A stretch of DNA of 64,000 bases from Hyphomicrobiales bacterium (lineage in GTDB: Bacteria; Pseudomonadota; Alphaproteobacteria; Rhizobiales; Xanthobacteraceae), in assembly GCA_003135415.1 (NCBI GenBank), contig PLBP01000005.1:29313-93312 (forward strand). The letters are read 5' to 3'. Positions 55,550 through 64,000 of the stretch are shown piece by piece. The notes under the pieces are model-generated. The model was not told the origin of the DNA. It made no database searches and saw nothing but the letters and a program-made list of their open reading frames with translations. The translations under genes were made by a program, and so were the position numbers. The number at the start of each line of letters is the position of its first letter. The first letter of the stretch is position 1.

Positions 55550-55622
55550 GGCATGATCTTTTCCGAAAACCGGTTCCCACCCCGGATCAAGTCCGGGGCA
55601 GTCTTTTTCGGGATCATGCCCT
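55550..55622. repeat. Rhizobiales-type palindromic repeat interrupted by a smaller palindrome
   Basis: gcatgatcttttccgaaaaccggttcccac[cccggatcaagtccggggcagtc]tttttcgggatcatgcc; inverted relative to 13465-13512. Confidence 0.8.
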
Positions 55623-55642
55623 AACCCGCTCTGGAGGAAGCC

Positions 55643-56032
55643 ATGCCATTGGTCAGAATTTCGCTCCGAAAAGGAAGGCCCGCAAGCTATCGCAAGAAGA
55701 TCGCGGATAATATTTATCTGGCGCTCCGCGAGACGTTCGACGTGCCGGAAGAAGATCGTTTCGTCACGGTGGACGAATATGAGCCGGATAATTTCTTCTA
55801 CAGCAAAAACTATCTCGGGACCGAGCGCAGCAACGATTTCATCGTCGTTCAGATCACGGTCAGCAATACGAGAACGGTGGCGCAGAAGCAGGCGCTGTTC
55901 AGACGCATCGTCGAGCGGCTGCAAGCTGATCTCGGCCTCAAGCCTGACGACGTTTTCATCAATTTGCTCGAAGTCGGAAAAGAAAATTGGTCGTTTGGAC
56001 GCGGCATCGCGCAGTATGTGACTGCGGCGTAA
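55643..56032 (+). CDS. tautomerase family protein
   Basis: MPLVRISLRKGRPASYRKKIADNIYLALRETFDVPEEDRFVTVDEY; N-terminal Pro after Met. Confidence 0.88.
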   Translation: MPLVRISLRKGRPASYRKKIADNIYLALRETFDVPEEDRFVTVDEYEPDNFFYSKNYLGTERSNDFIVVQITVSNTRTVAQKQALFRRIVERLQADLGLKPDDVFINLLEVGKENWSFGRGIAQYVTAA

Positions 56033-56116
56033 CGTCAGGGCAATGCCGGCGTTTTTACTGTTTTTCGCAAACGGATTCGCCTAGACTCGCGATCGAATGG
56101 TCATGGAGGGTTGAAT

Positions 56117-56464
56117 ATGAGCGATATCGATTGGGGCGGCCTGCTCAAGGGCGTCGCCAGTGAGCTCGGCAAGCAGGCGCCGACCATCCTGTCGCAGGTG
56201 CTGGCGAATAGCGGCGGGTTACAGGGCGTTGTCAACAAGCTGCAGCAGGCGGGCCTCGACAAGCAGGTCGCCTCCTGGCTTTCGAACGGACAGAACATTC
56301 CGGTCACCAAGGAGCAGCTGCGCGCCGCGATCAACGACAAGGAGCTGCAGCACATCGCCCGCTCGCTGGGCGTGCCGGTCGATCAGGCGCTCGATGTGCT
56401 GGCGAAATACTTGCCGGAGGCGGTCGATCAGGCGAGCCCGAACGGGCAAATCCAGAAGAAATAA
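56117..56464 (+). CDS. YidB family protein
   Basis: GGLQGVVNKLQQAGLDKQVASWLSNGQNIPVTKEQLRAAI. Confidence 0.85.
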   Translation: MSDIDWGGLLKGVASELGKQAPTILSQVLANSGGLQGVVNKLQQAGLDKQVASWLSNGQNIPVTKEQLRAAINDKELQHIARSLGVPVDQALDVLAKYLPEAVDQASPNGQIQKK

Positions 56465-56522
56465 AATTCGATGCGAAATGAAGTTGCGGCGGCGCAATGA
56501 GATCGCGCCGCCGCCGCACTAA

Positions 56523-56999
56523 TCACATGCCTTTTTCTTTCATGCGTTTATCGCACGCGCTCCAGTATTTCGGCCAGGTCTGACCCTTTTCGATGTGGCC
56601 GGCCGCCTTTTCCTCACGCCATTCCTTGCCGCAAGCACGCTCGCGCGCGTACATCGCCTCACGGCCTGACTTACCCTTCACTTCGCCCGCGGTCGACGGC
56701 GGCGTGGTGACTGGCGGCATGGTTGTCTTCTCGGCCTTCTCTTTCTTGGCTTCCTTCTTCTCTTCGGCCTTCTCTTTCTTGGTTTCCTTCTTCTCTTCCT
56801 TGCCGCCGCCGGCTTTCGCCTCGCATGCGGCAACCCAATCCTTTTTCTTGGAGTCTTTCTTCTCGGCCTTCGTCATGTCCCTCCACTGGGTGTCACAGTT
56901 CCTCGTCCTTGTTTCTTGCGCTGAAACGGGAGCGGTGAACGCGACGGCGGAACCGAGAAACGCGACAGAACACAAACCAACAATCAAACGGCTATTCAT
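56523..56999 (-). CDS. secreted Lys/Glu-rich PsiF-like protein
   Basis: Signal peptide MNSRLIVGLCSVAFLGSAVAFTAPVSAQ; Cys motifs around a repeated KEEKKETKKEKAE segment. Confidence 0.6.
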   Translation of the reverse strand: MNSRLIVGLCSVAFLGSAVAFTAPVSAQETRTRNCDTQWRDMTKAEKKDSKKKDWVAACEAKAGGGKEEKKETKKEKAEEKKEAKKEKAEKTTMPPVTTPPSTAGEVKGKSGREAMYARERACGKEWREEKAAGHIEKGQTWPKYWSACDKRMKEKGM

Positions 57000-57519
57000 T
57001 GCGGCCTCCTTGATGGCGCATCGGAAGTCGCTCGGCCGCGGCGCCCAACTGCGCCCAGGTCGGAGCTCTTCTTGCGGCAATTCCGCACTAGAACTGCGGG
57101 AAATACAAGACAGGGAAATAGCCACTTCACGCTTGTGATCGAAAACGCCGCAGCCGTGCGGTATCCGAGGCGGGGCTAAATTTGCACAGCGAAATCATTG
57201 CCTTATCTTGCCGCAATCGGTTTCCTGCACTGCAGCGACGCGCCGGCGTGATGCGGCGTGCCGTCCGTCATTACCAAATCGGCGCGCTTTTGAGGCGACT
57301 CACGGCGCGCGCTTCCGCGCCGAGGTTCGCGTCCGAGGATTCGTGACAAGCGTTTCCTATCCTCCCAGAGCCTCCCGGATGTCGCGTTTTTTCGTTTGAG
57401 TAAGCCGTCCGGATCGAGCAGTCTTCGTTTTCCGTGCCGTCCGGCCGCGCTGGAACACGGGCGCCGGGGCCGTGGGGGCGTCGGTGTGAGGCGCCTACCC
57501 GAAACGGAAGGAAGCCCGT

Positions 57520-57681
57520 ATGTCGACGCTTATCAGCCTCCTCATCACCGTTCTTGTCATCGTTCTCGTCCTCTATCTCGTCAATATGCTTCCGCTCGAC
57601 CGGAAAATGAAACAGATCGCGCAGATCATCGTCATCATCATCGGCATTCTCTCGCTCTTGCGTTATCTCGCGGTGTTCTAA
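57520..57681 (+). CDS. small two-TM membrane protein (53 aa), Thivi_2564-like
   Basis: Below the ORF-track cutoff; own translation MSTLISLLITVLVIVLVLYLVNMLPLDRKMKQIAQIIVIIIGILSLLRYLAVF*; rrn-like ggaag upstream and a terminator follows. Confidence 0.7.
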   Translation: MSTLISLLITVLVIVLVLYLVNMLPLDRKMKQIAQIIVIIIGILSLLRYLAVF

Positions 57682-57711
57682 AAACCCGCCCTGCCGGAGC
57701 CGGCATAGAAA

Positions 57712-57741
57712 CGCGGCCCTTCGCGGGCCGCGTAATCTTTT
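57712..57741 (+). terminator. Rho-independent terminator
   Basis: gcggccc-ttcg-cgggccgc followed by taatctttt. Confidence 0.75.
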
Positions 57742-57762
57742 CAACCGGCCGCCTTTCCCGAT

Positions 57763-58386
57763 TTACATCGGCGGCGTTAGGCCGTCACGCCCGACGCCGA
57801 TGCGGGCCGCGACGAGGCTCCCATCCGGCTGCTTGGCGGCGCCCGCGATGAAGATCTTGGCGCCCACCTTCAACTCGCTTTTGTCGCCCGGTACATAGGC
57901 CACGATCGGCACGCCGGGCGGAACGACGATGGTTTTTTCGCCGTCCTTATATTTGAGCGTCATCGTTTGGGCGTCGGCCTTGGCCACCACCTCGGCGACG
58001 GTCGCGTTGGTCATGGTGCTGTTTGGCCGCAAGTCCCAGGGCCGGAAGCCCTCGGCGGTGCCGCGCATCGCTTCCGGGAAGATCAGCACCTCGAGCGCGC
58101 GCTGGCTGCCGTCCTCCTGCGGCATGCCGGCGATGCCGACATAGCTGCCCGCTTTGATGTCGGCCATCGACGCCTTAACGACGCCCGCCACGGTCGCGTT
58201 GTCGGCGATCTTGATCGCGAGTTTCGTCCCGTCCCGTGCGGTTACGCTCATCGTCTGGCCGTCAATACCGTCGATGGTGCCGCGCACACGCACGGTCTGT
58301 TCCTGCGCCGACGCGATCGCGACGATAGCGACGGCGAGCGCAAGCGCAGCGACGGTAACGAGGCGCCATTTGGTTTTGCGATCCAT
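57763..58386 (-). CDS. secreted/periplasmic protein, DUF5666-like
   Basis: Signal peptide ...AIVAIASAQ; VRVRGTIDGIDGQTMSVTARDGTKLAIKIADNATVAGV repeats. Confidence 0.6.
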   Translation of the reverse strand: MDRKTKWRLVTVAALALAVAIVAIASAQEQTVRVRGTIDGIDGQTMSVTARDGTKLAIKIADNATVAGVVKASMADIKAGSYVGIAGMPQEDGSQRALEVLIFPEAMRGTAEGFRPWDLRPNSTMTNATVAEVVAKADAQTMTLKYKDGEKTIVVPPGVPIVAYVPGDKSELKVGAKIFIAGAAKQPDGSLVAARIGVGRDGLTPPM

Positions 58387-58532
58387 GACTTTCTCCGATT
58401 ATTGTCGGCTAACAACCCCTCGAACCGCCGAGCCGGCTGTTTATTCCCCGGAGGTATGGCGCTCCGAGCCTGTTTTCAGGAGTATATTGAGGTGTCTATT
58501 GGCGCCCGCGAACCTGCAAGGGAGGAACTTTC

Positions 58533-59135
58533 ATGACCGACTCCAAGCTTTACCATGAGGGAAATCGCCGGCTGCAGGATCGGTTCCAAAGCCGCAAGAT
58601 CGCCGACCGGCTGGAGCAGGTCACCACCCGCGCGCAGTTCACCGAAGGCGACAAGGATTTCATCGAAAGCGTGCGCTACTTCTTCCTCGCGACCGCTGAC
58701 AGCGAGGGCCGGCCGGACTGCTCGTTCAAGGGTGGTGCGCCGGGTTTCGTGCGGGTCACCGGTCCCTCCGAGCTCGTCTTCCCCGATTTCGACGGCAACG
58801 GAATGTTCAAGAGTCTCGGCAATATCGAGGTCAATTCCGAGGTCGGCTTGCTCTTCCTCGACTTCGAAAAACCGCGCCGCCTGCGCGTAAACGGAAGGGC
58901 TCTCATCCGCGCCGACGATCCCTTGCTCGCGCACACGGTCGGCGCGCAATTGATCGTGCGCGTCCGCGCGCGCGCGATCTTTCCCAATTGCCCGCGCTAT
59001 ATCCCGACGATGAAGCTCGCCGAGGAATCGAACTACGCACCACGGAAGGGTCGCGATTTTCCCGAGCCCGCCTGGAAAGGCTTTCCTGAATTCAAGGATG
59101 CCATTCACCCGCGGCAGCCGACATTCAAAGGTTAA
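58533..59135 (+). CDS. pyridoxamine 5'-phosphate oxidase family protein
   Basis: FFLATADSEGRPDCSFKGGAPGFVRVTGPSELVFPDFDGNGMFKSLGNI. Confidence 0.88.
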   Translation: MTDSKLYHEGNRRLQDRFQSRKIADRLEQVTTRAQFTEGDKDFIESVRYFFLATADSEGRPDCSFKGGAPGFVRVTGPSELVFPDFDGNGMFKSLGNIEVNSEVGLLFLDFEKPRRLRVNGRALIRADDPLLAHTVGAQLIVRVRARAIFPNCPRYIPTMKLAEESNYAPRKGRDFPEPAWKGFPEFKDAIHPRQPTFKG

Positions 59136-59224
59136 GGCTTTTCAAGGCCTCCGTCGCCGCCGGGAACCAACTTTCACTTCCTGCGTTGAGGCTCAGATTT
59201 TCCATCAACGCGCGAGGGAACGCC

Positions 59225-59605
59225 ATGATTCTACTTATTCGCACTTCCGCCTTGATTGCGGCACTCGCCGCAGCCGCGCCGGCAGCGCTGGCGCAGACCA
59301 CCGTGACCACGACGGTGACCAAAGAAACTATGGGGCCTTATCGGCTCACGCCCGAGCAGCGCACCACCGTTTACCGCACCGTGACCCGAGAGCGGCAAAT
59401 GGCGCCTGTCGCGCGCCCCGCTCCTACCGTGCGCTATGAAATCGGCGCGCCGGTTCCTCCCGGCGCCGTCGAACTCTCGGATTTTCCCGAGGATGTCTAT
59501 GTCGATGTGCCGGTGCTGAAGCGCTACCGCTACGTCTATATCAATAACCAGCTCGTGCTTGTGGATCCCGAGACAAGCCAGGTCGTCGACATCATCAACG
59601 AATAA
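59225..59605 (+). CDS. DUF1236 domain-containing secreted protein
   Basis: Signal peptide; VGAPVPPGAVELSDFP-type motif (IGAPVPPGAVELSDFPEDVYVDVPVLKRYRYVYINNQLVLVDPETSQVVDII). Confidence 0.85.
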   Translation: MILLIRTSALIAALAAAAPAALAQTTVTTTVTKETMGPYRLTPEQRTTVYRTVTRERQMAPVARPAPTVRYEIGAPVPPGAVELSDFPEDVYVDVPVLKRYRYVYINNQLVLVDPETSQVVDIINE

Positions 59606-59740
59606 TCAACGCGAACCGGCGCCTGCGCGCCGGGCCGTTCACAACAAGGCCGAAGAGTCGCCCGACGAGAGCCGCATTGTGGCGCTACTCGGGGGGCGGG
59701 AAGAAAAAGACACAGTTCACGGGTCGAATGGAGGCTGAGT

Positions 59741-60406
59741 ATGAAACGCGCATTTCAATCGATGGCGGCCATCGTCGTATTCGCCGCCGCCGCACAGACA
59801 GCGTTCGCAGCCGATCTGCCGCGTCGTCCGCCGCCCGATTATCCCACCAAGGCACCCCCGCTACGCGCCTTTGACTGGAGCGGGTTTTATGTCGGCGTTA
59901 ATGGCGGTTATGGCTGGGGCACGTCGCGCTACGATTTCGGCGCCGCCGGAATCAACCGCTTCAACGTGAACGGCGGCCTCGTTGGCGGCACCATCGGCTA
60001 CAACTACCAATTCGGCCAGACGGTGCTCGGCATCGAGGGCGACATCGATTGGGCCGATATCAACGGCAGCGCGGCATGCGTCGCGGGTCTGTGCCAAACG
60101 AAGGTCGATTGGCTCAGCACCGTGCGCGGGCGCCTCGGCTATGCGATCGACCGCTTCATGCCGTTCGTGACGGCCGGCGCCGCCTTTGGCGACGTGAAGG
60201 CGAACATCCCGGGCCTCGGCTCGCAGAGCAATACGCAGGCGGGCTGGACGGTTGGCGGTGGCGCGGAATACGCCTTCGCGCCGAACTGGACGATCAAGGC
60301 CGAGTATCTCTACGTCGATCTCGGCAAGTTCAACTGCAACACTTGCGGTGCGAACGTGAAGTTCAACGAAAATATCGTACGCGCGGGCTTAAACTACAAG
60401 TTCTGA
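59741..60406 (+). CDS. outer membrane beta-barrel protein (Omp25/31-like porin family)
   Basis: ADLPRRPPPDYPTKAPPLRAFDWSGFYVGVNGGYGWG...VRAGLNYKF. Confidence 0.92.
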   Translation: MKRAFQSMAAIVVFAAAAQTAFAADLPRRPPPDYPTKAPPLRAFDWSGFYVGVNGGYGWGTSRYDFGAAGINRFNVNGGLVGGTIGYNYQFGQTVLGIEGDIDWADINGSAACVAGLCQTKVDWLSTVRGRLGYAIDRFMPFVTAGAAFGDVKANIPGLGSQSNTQAGWTVGGGAEYAFAPNWTIKAEYLYVDLGKFNCNTCGANVKFNENIVRAGLNYKF

Positions 60407-60432
60407 CGCCCCTCACGAGTTATCGGACAAAC

Positions 60433-60460
60433 CCCGGATCGAAAGGCCCGGGGTTTTGCT
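60433..60460 (+). terminator. Rho-independent terminator after OMP gene
   Basis: ccccgg-atcgaaaggc-ccgggg followed by tttt. Confidence 0.65.
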
Positions 60461-60582
60461 TGGCGCTTAGCCCGTAGCAAGCGCGCTTGCGGGCCGTGCG
60501 CCTGCCAAGCTAGAACGTCCGCGCTGTTCCGCTGAATCGGCTGCGTGCGAGCACGATAGGCTGTTAAGTTCAGCCAGCTCTT

Positions 60583-60624
60583 TGGGGGATCGTCCAACGG
60601 TAGGACATCGGACTCTGACACCGC
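60583..60624 (+). pseudogene. 5'-half fragment of tRNA-Gln(CUG)
   Basis: tgggggatcgtccaacggtaggacatcggactctgacaccg: acceptor 5' strand, D-arm and anticodon loop with CTG; no adjacent canonical T-arm or acceptor 3' strand. Confidence 0.65.
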
Positions 60625-60730
60625 CTCTTAACGAGGCTACCCCCTCCCTCCAAAGGAAGGGGTACTTATTTGAATCTCCTATTTTCACCTGCGTACGTAC
60701 CTCGGTTGGCACATTCCTGGGATGGATGAC

Positions 60731-60848
60731 GGTCGCTATCGGAGGCATAGCGGACATTGTTCGGCACTCGCGCTGAATGTATCGGTAGCGAATGACCCAA
60801 AGCGGACATTGGTCGCGCGCCCGGAATGCGTCTGTAGCGAATGACCCA
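60731..60848. repeat. left copies of an intergenic repeat (one full ~68 bp, one partial)
   Basis: ggtcgctatcggaggcatagcggacattgttcggcac...gtagcgaatgaccca then agcggacatt...ggaatgcgtctgtagcgaatgaccca. Confidence 0.85.
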
Positions 60849-61013
60849 ACTGCGACATCGGGGGCCGTAGTTTATTGCGGTGCACTCCAGTCGTTACCAC
60901 GCGGCCTTGTCAATCTCGACCGGACCGCGTCTCTACAGAACTACTGGGTATGTTGAACAGATCTTTTCAATGCATAATGTGCCTGAACGGATATTAATTG
61001 CGGGGGTTAGGGT

Positions 61014-62306
61014 TTGAACGGCAGCATCCGCGGTTCCGCGGCCAATCGCCCCATCTCGTTCGCACTTATTGGTGCTGGGTCAGCAGGCGCGGGCGTGTTC
61101 CATCAGTCTCTACTTACCGAGAATGTTCGTTGTGACGTTGTTTGTGATTCCAATATCGAACGCGCGCTTGCATGCAACGATTCTACTCGTGCTGCTAAAC
61201 TGGTGACGTCTGTAGGAGAGCTTGCAGATGTTGTGCGCACAGGACGGTTAGCCATATGCGAAGACGCCACTCTGGCAGCCGCAGCTCCGAGTATTGATGT
61301 TCTCTTTGACGCATCAACCGCAATCGATGCCGCACCACAATTCATAACGATGGCAATGGCAACCGGCAAACATGTCGTCTTGATGAATGCAGAGGCGGAT
61401 ACGCTTTTCGGTCCTTTTTTCTGGAGGGAAGCGCAACGCTACGAAGTAGGGTACACAAGCGCTGACGGGGATCAGCCTGTCGTATTGGCGCGCTTGGTCG
61501 AGGAGTTACGCTTCTACGGTCTGACTTTTGTCATGGCTGGAAACATTAAGGGGTTCCTTGATCGCTATACAGATCCCATCAAGATTCAACCCGAAGCGGC
61601 AAAAAGGTATCTCGATCCGCAACAGTGCGCGTCTTACACAGATGGTACGAAACTCGCGGTGGAAATGTCTATTGTGGCCAATGGCCTGGGCTGCAACCTT
61701 TTGCGAAAAGGAATGATCGGCCCACGCGTGGCCGAAATCGATCTTCTTGCGGCGTTTGATTTGGCTGGTCGATGGGGGCCGGGGAAGCCGCCGGTAGTGG
61801 ATTATATACTGGGTGCGAAGCCGAAAGGCGGGATATTTGTAGTTGGCTACACGGATGATGCTTACCAACGTCGCATGCTCAATTGGTTTCCGTCTGATTT
61901 GGGGCAGCCTGGACCATTTTATTTTTTGACAAGGCCTTATCATCTTGTCCACATGGAAACTATGCGGACTGTGATCGAAGTGGGGCGAACGGGACGTTCT
62001 ATACTTGCGCCGCGATATGGGATGCGAACTGAGGTCATCTGCTACGCAAAGCAGGAGTTGCGGGCGGCCACAATACTGACCGGCCCCGGCGGTTTTGAGT
62101 GTTATGGATTGATTGAAGAACGTGATCGAAGCACCCCAGGCCTACCGATCTGTCTCTCGTCCGGTGCAAAACTGAATAGGGCCATTCAAAAAGACAGCCG
62201 GATTGAATTCCGTGACGTTGACGAAGGCTTGCTTCCGCGGCAAGCGTTGAAGGCCTATCGAGAGGCGCTTGCGGTGACGTCGAGTACTGGTTTTCTCGCT
62301 GAGTGA
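61014..62306 (+). CDS. NAD(P)-dependent oxidoreductase, homoserine-dehydrogenase-like with SAF-like C-terminus
   Basis: ISFALIGAGSAGAGVFHQSLL Rossmann motif; VLFDASTAIDAAPQFITMAMATGKHVVLMNAEADTLFGP. Confidence 0.75.
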   Translation: MNGSIRGSAANRPISFALIGAGSAGAGVFHQSLLTENVRCDVVCDSNIERALACNDSTRAAKLVTSVGELADVVRTGRLAICEDATLAAAAPSIDVLFDASTAIDAAPQFITMAMATGKHVVLMNAEADTLFGPFFWREAQRYEVGYTSADGDQPVVLARLVEELRFYGLTFVMAGNIKGFLDRYTDPIKIQPEAAKRYLDPQQCASYTDGTKLAVEMSIVANGLGCNLLRKGMIGPRVAEIDLLAAFDLAGRWGPGKPPVVDYILGAKPKGGIFVVGYTDDAYQRRMLNWFPSDLGQPGPFYFLTRPYHLVHMETMRTVIEVGRTGRSILAPRYGMRTEVICYAKQELRAATILTGPGGFECYGLIEERDRSTPGLPICLSSGAKLNRAIQKDSRIEFRDVDEGLLPRQALKAYREALAVTSSTGFLAE

Positions 62307-62324
62307 ATGGTCGGAGCTCCCTAA

Positions 62325-63263
62325 ATGGTTGCGGCCACAGTCTTGATTCCAACCCATAACCATCCGCAAGCCTTGGCCCACGCCGTTGCGGGTGTTCAGA
62401 CACAGACGCTGCAAGATTTTGAACTCTTCATAGTTGGCGACGGGGTAACTGACGAGACGCGTGACTGCATCGCCGAGCTGGCGAAAGATGAACCTCGTAT
62501 TCGCTTCTTTGATTTTCCTAAGGGTCCGCGGAAGGGCGAGATCCATCGCCATCAGGCCTTGCAGCACGCGCAAGGCCGTTTCGCTGCATATCTTGGCGAC
62601 GACGATTGCTGGATGCCTAACCACCTGGAAGTGCTTGACGAGCTTTTAACCGACGTGGACTTCGGCCACACGTTGCAAGTGGGCATAGACGCCAAACGGC
62701 AGATCGTTGTCATGCCCGCTGACCTGCAAAATTCTGCGTTTAGGAATCGAATGCTGACCGAATTGTTTAATCGCTTTGATTTTACTTTTGCGGGTCACAC
62801 GATGGCTGCCTATCATCGGCTGCCCCATGGCTGGCGCACGACGCCGACTAAGTTTCCCTGGACCGATTTATTTATGTGGCGTCAGTTCCTTGCAGAACCG
62901 TGGTGCCGTGCACGATCCGCAATGGTTCCGACGGGGATCAATACCTGGACCCACCAACGTCCCCATCTTAGCGACCGGGAGCGCGCCGATGATTTGGCCT
63001 ATTGGTGCGCGCAAGCCGCCACGCCGGCCTTTCGCGAAAACCTCTGGCGTCTCACGGCGCAACGCTTCGCCAGTGAATCTGTTGCCTTCGAGCTCGAACG
63101 CTTCGAGCTGGCAAATTCGCTAGAAGCGATGAGGAATTCGACCGAGCTCGAGCGCTTCGAGCTGGCGAATTCGCTAGAAGCGATGAGGAATTCGACCTCT
63201 TGGCGGGTGACACGACCGCTGCGCGAACTCGGGCGCATGGCGGCGAGATTTAATGGTCGATGA
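62325..63263 (+). CDS. family 2 glycosyltransferase with C-terminal tandem repeat
   Basis: ATVLIPTHNHPQALAHAVAGVQTQTLQDFELFIVGDGVTDETRD...YLGDDDCWMPNHLEVL. Confidence 0.9.
   Translation: MVAATVLIPTHNHPQALAHAVAGVQTQTLQDFELFIVGDGVTDETRDCIAELAKDEPRIRFFDFPKGPRKGEIHRHQALQHAQGRFAAYLGDDDCWMPNHLEVLDELLTDVDFGHTLQVGIDAKRQIVVMPADLQNSAFRNRMLTELFNRFDFTFAGHTMAAYHRLPHGWRTTPTKFPWTDLFMWRQFLAEPWCRARSAMVPTGINTWTHQRPHLSDRERADDLAYWCAQAATPAFRENLWRLTAQRFASESVAFELERFELANSLEAMRNSTELERFELANSLEAMRNSTSWRVTRPLRELGRMAARFNGR
63090..63197 (+). repeat. two tandem 54-bp repeats inside the GT2 gene
   Basis: gagctcga(a/g)cgcttcgagctggc(a/g)aattcgctagaagcgatgaggaattcgacc x2; encodes ELERFELANSLEAMRNST x2. Confidence 0.95.
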
Positions 63264-63413
63264 ATCGCTGCTCGCGATTCTCAGTGGACACTCGATTTAC
63301 CGCTCGGTGATGCTTACCGGATGGAATATCTTGCTTAAGATCTGTGGCAGGGAACATCCAAGTCGAAAGTCCGCTGTTGGCACTTCGCGTCATTCGCTGC
63401 ATCGCAGCGCTTT

Positions 63414-63482
63414 GGTCGCTATCGGAGACATAGCGGACATTGATCGGCACTGGCGCGGAATGCGTCTGTAGCGAATGACCCT
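63414..63482. repeat. right copy of the ~68-bp intergenic repeat
   Basis: ggtcgctatcggagacatagcggacattgatcggcactggcgcggaatgcgtctgtagcgaatgaccct; direct orientation relative to 60731. Confidence 0.85.
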
Positions 63483-63519
63483 GAGCGACCATGCGGACTA
63501 CGCGCGGCGTACCCGCGTC

Positions 63520-64000
63520 TTACCACCAGCCCTGTCGCGCCCGAGGATAGTACTGGCCGCCGCCCCGACGCGTATTGCCGTCCCAATTGCGGCGGAAAAA
63601 GGAGCCGAAGCCGAAGTCGCCCCAGCCGTTGTCGCCCGCAACGCGGTCGTCGGTCGTAGGCTTGCGCGTTATAAAGCCGCCTTGGGGCTGATTGCTCAGC
63701 ACCGCGACAAACTCGGTGCGGTAGTTGGTCTCGCGGCTCAGCGGCTCGTCCGAGACGATGATCGAGGATCGCGGCAATGCAGTCGGCGCGATGCGATCGA
63801 GCAAATCCTGCGGGATGGTGATGCGGTCGAGCGCGTCCTTGGCGTCGTCCGCCTCGTCGATCGTGACCGCGGTCCAGCGAAGGCCGGCCTCGTTGCGCGC
63901 CATCGCCGTGAACACATGCGTGCCGATCGGCTTGTCGGGATTGCGGATCGTGACGGGGACCTCAATGGTCGCATCGAACACCTCGCCCCCGTCCGGCCAC
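63520..64000 (-). CDS. C-terminal part of a secreted protein running off the window (possibly L,D-transpeptidase-like)
   Basis: Reading frame open through the window edge (...WPDGGEVFDATIEVPVTIRNPDKPIGTHVFTAMARNEAG...NQPQGGFITRKPT). Family recognition tentative. Confidence 0.4.
   Translation of the reverse strand, partial: WPDGGEVFDATIEVPVTIRNPDKPIGTHVFTAMARNEAGLRWTAVTIDEADDAKDALDRITIPQDLLDRIAPTALPRSSIIVSDEPLSRETNYRTEFVAVLSNQPQGGFITRKPTTDDRVAGDNGWGDFGFGSFFRRNWDGNTRRGGGQYYPRARQGWW

Noticed and set aside
60641-60663. cccctccctccaaaggaaggggt as another member of the ATCCCTCCCC hairpin family
   Set aside because: Shorter, imperfect stem and different flanks; similarity too weak to assign.

Overview
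This 64 kb window is a GC-rich chromosomal segment from an alphaproteobacterium, probably Hyphomicrobiales/Rhizobiales judging by gene content, synteny and intergenic repeat style. Most of it is housekeeping: holC, pepA, lptF-lptG-lptD-surA-like-pdxA-rsmA, gmk-yicC-mltG-fabF-acpP-fabG-fabD, rpsF-rpsR-DUF2232-rplI, cfa, dnaB, alr, radA, cvpA, purF, der, panB, guaA, rsmB-like, guaB, rlmE, ppx, and a tail of small secreted or membrane proteins. No CRISPR array, rRNA operon, transposase or integrase was seen. The best candidates for a second look are: (1) an 18-bp direct repeat of the guaA 3' end flanking about 1.1 kb (VOC gene plus frameshifted DUF1801-like gene), which looks like the scar of a guaA-targeted element without an integrase; (2) a 5'-half tRNA-Gln fragment next to a module (oxidoreductase + GT2 glycosyltransferase) bracketed by ~68-bp direct repeats; (3) an AT-rich PD-(D/E)XK / Holliday-resolvase-like nuclease gene between pepA and holC; (4) palindromic intergenic elements, including a tandem hairpin array that contains the radA stop codon; (5) two likely single-base frameshifts; (6) in-frame peptide repeats in LptF and the GT2. 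I found no clearly complete new defence or biosynthetic system. All family calls are from reading the translations; no database search was run.
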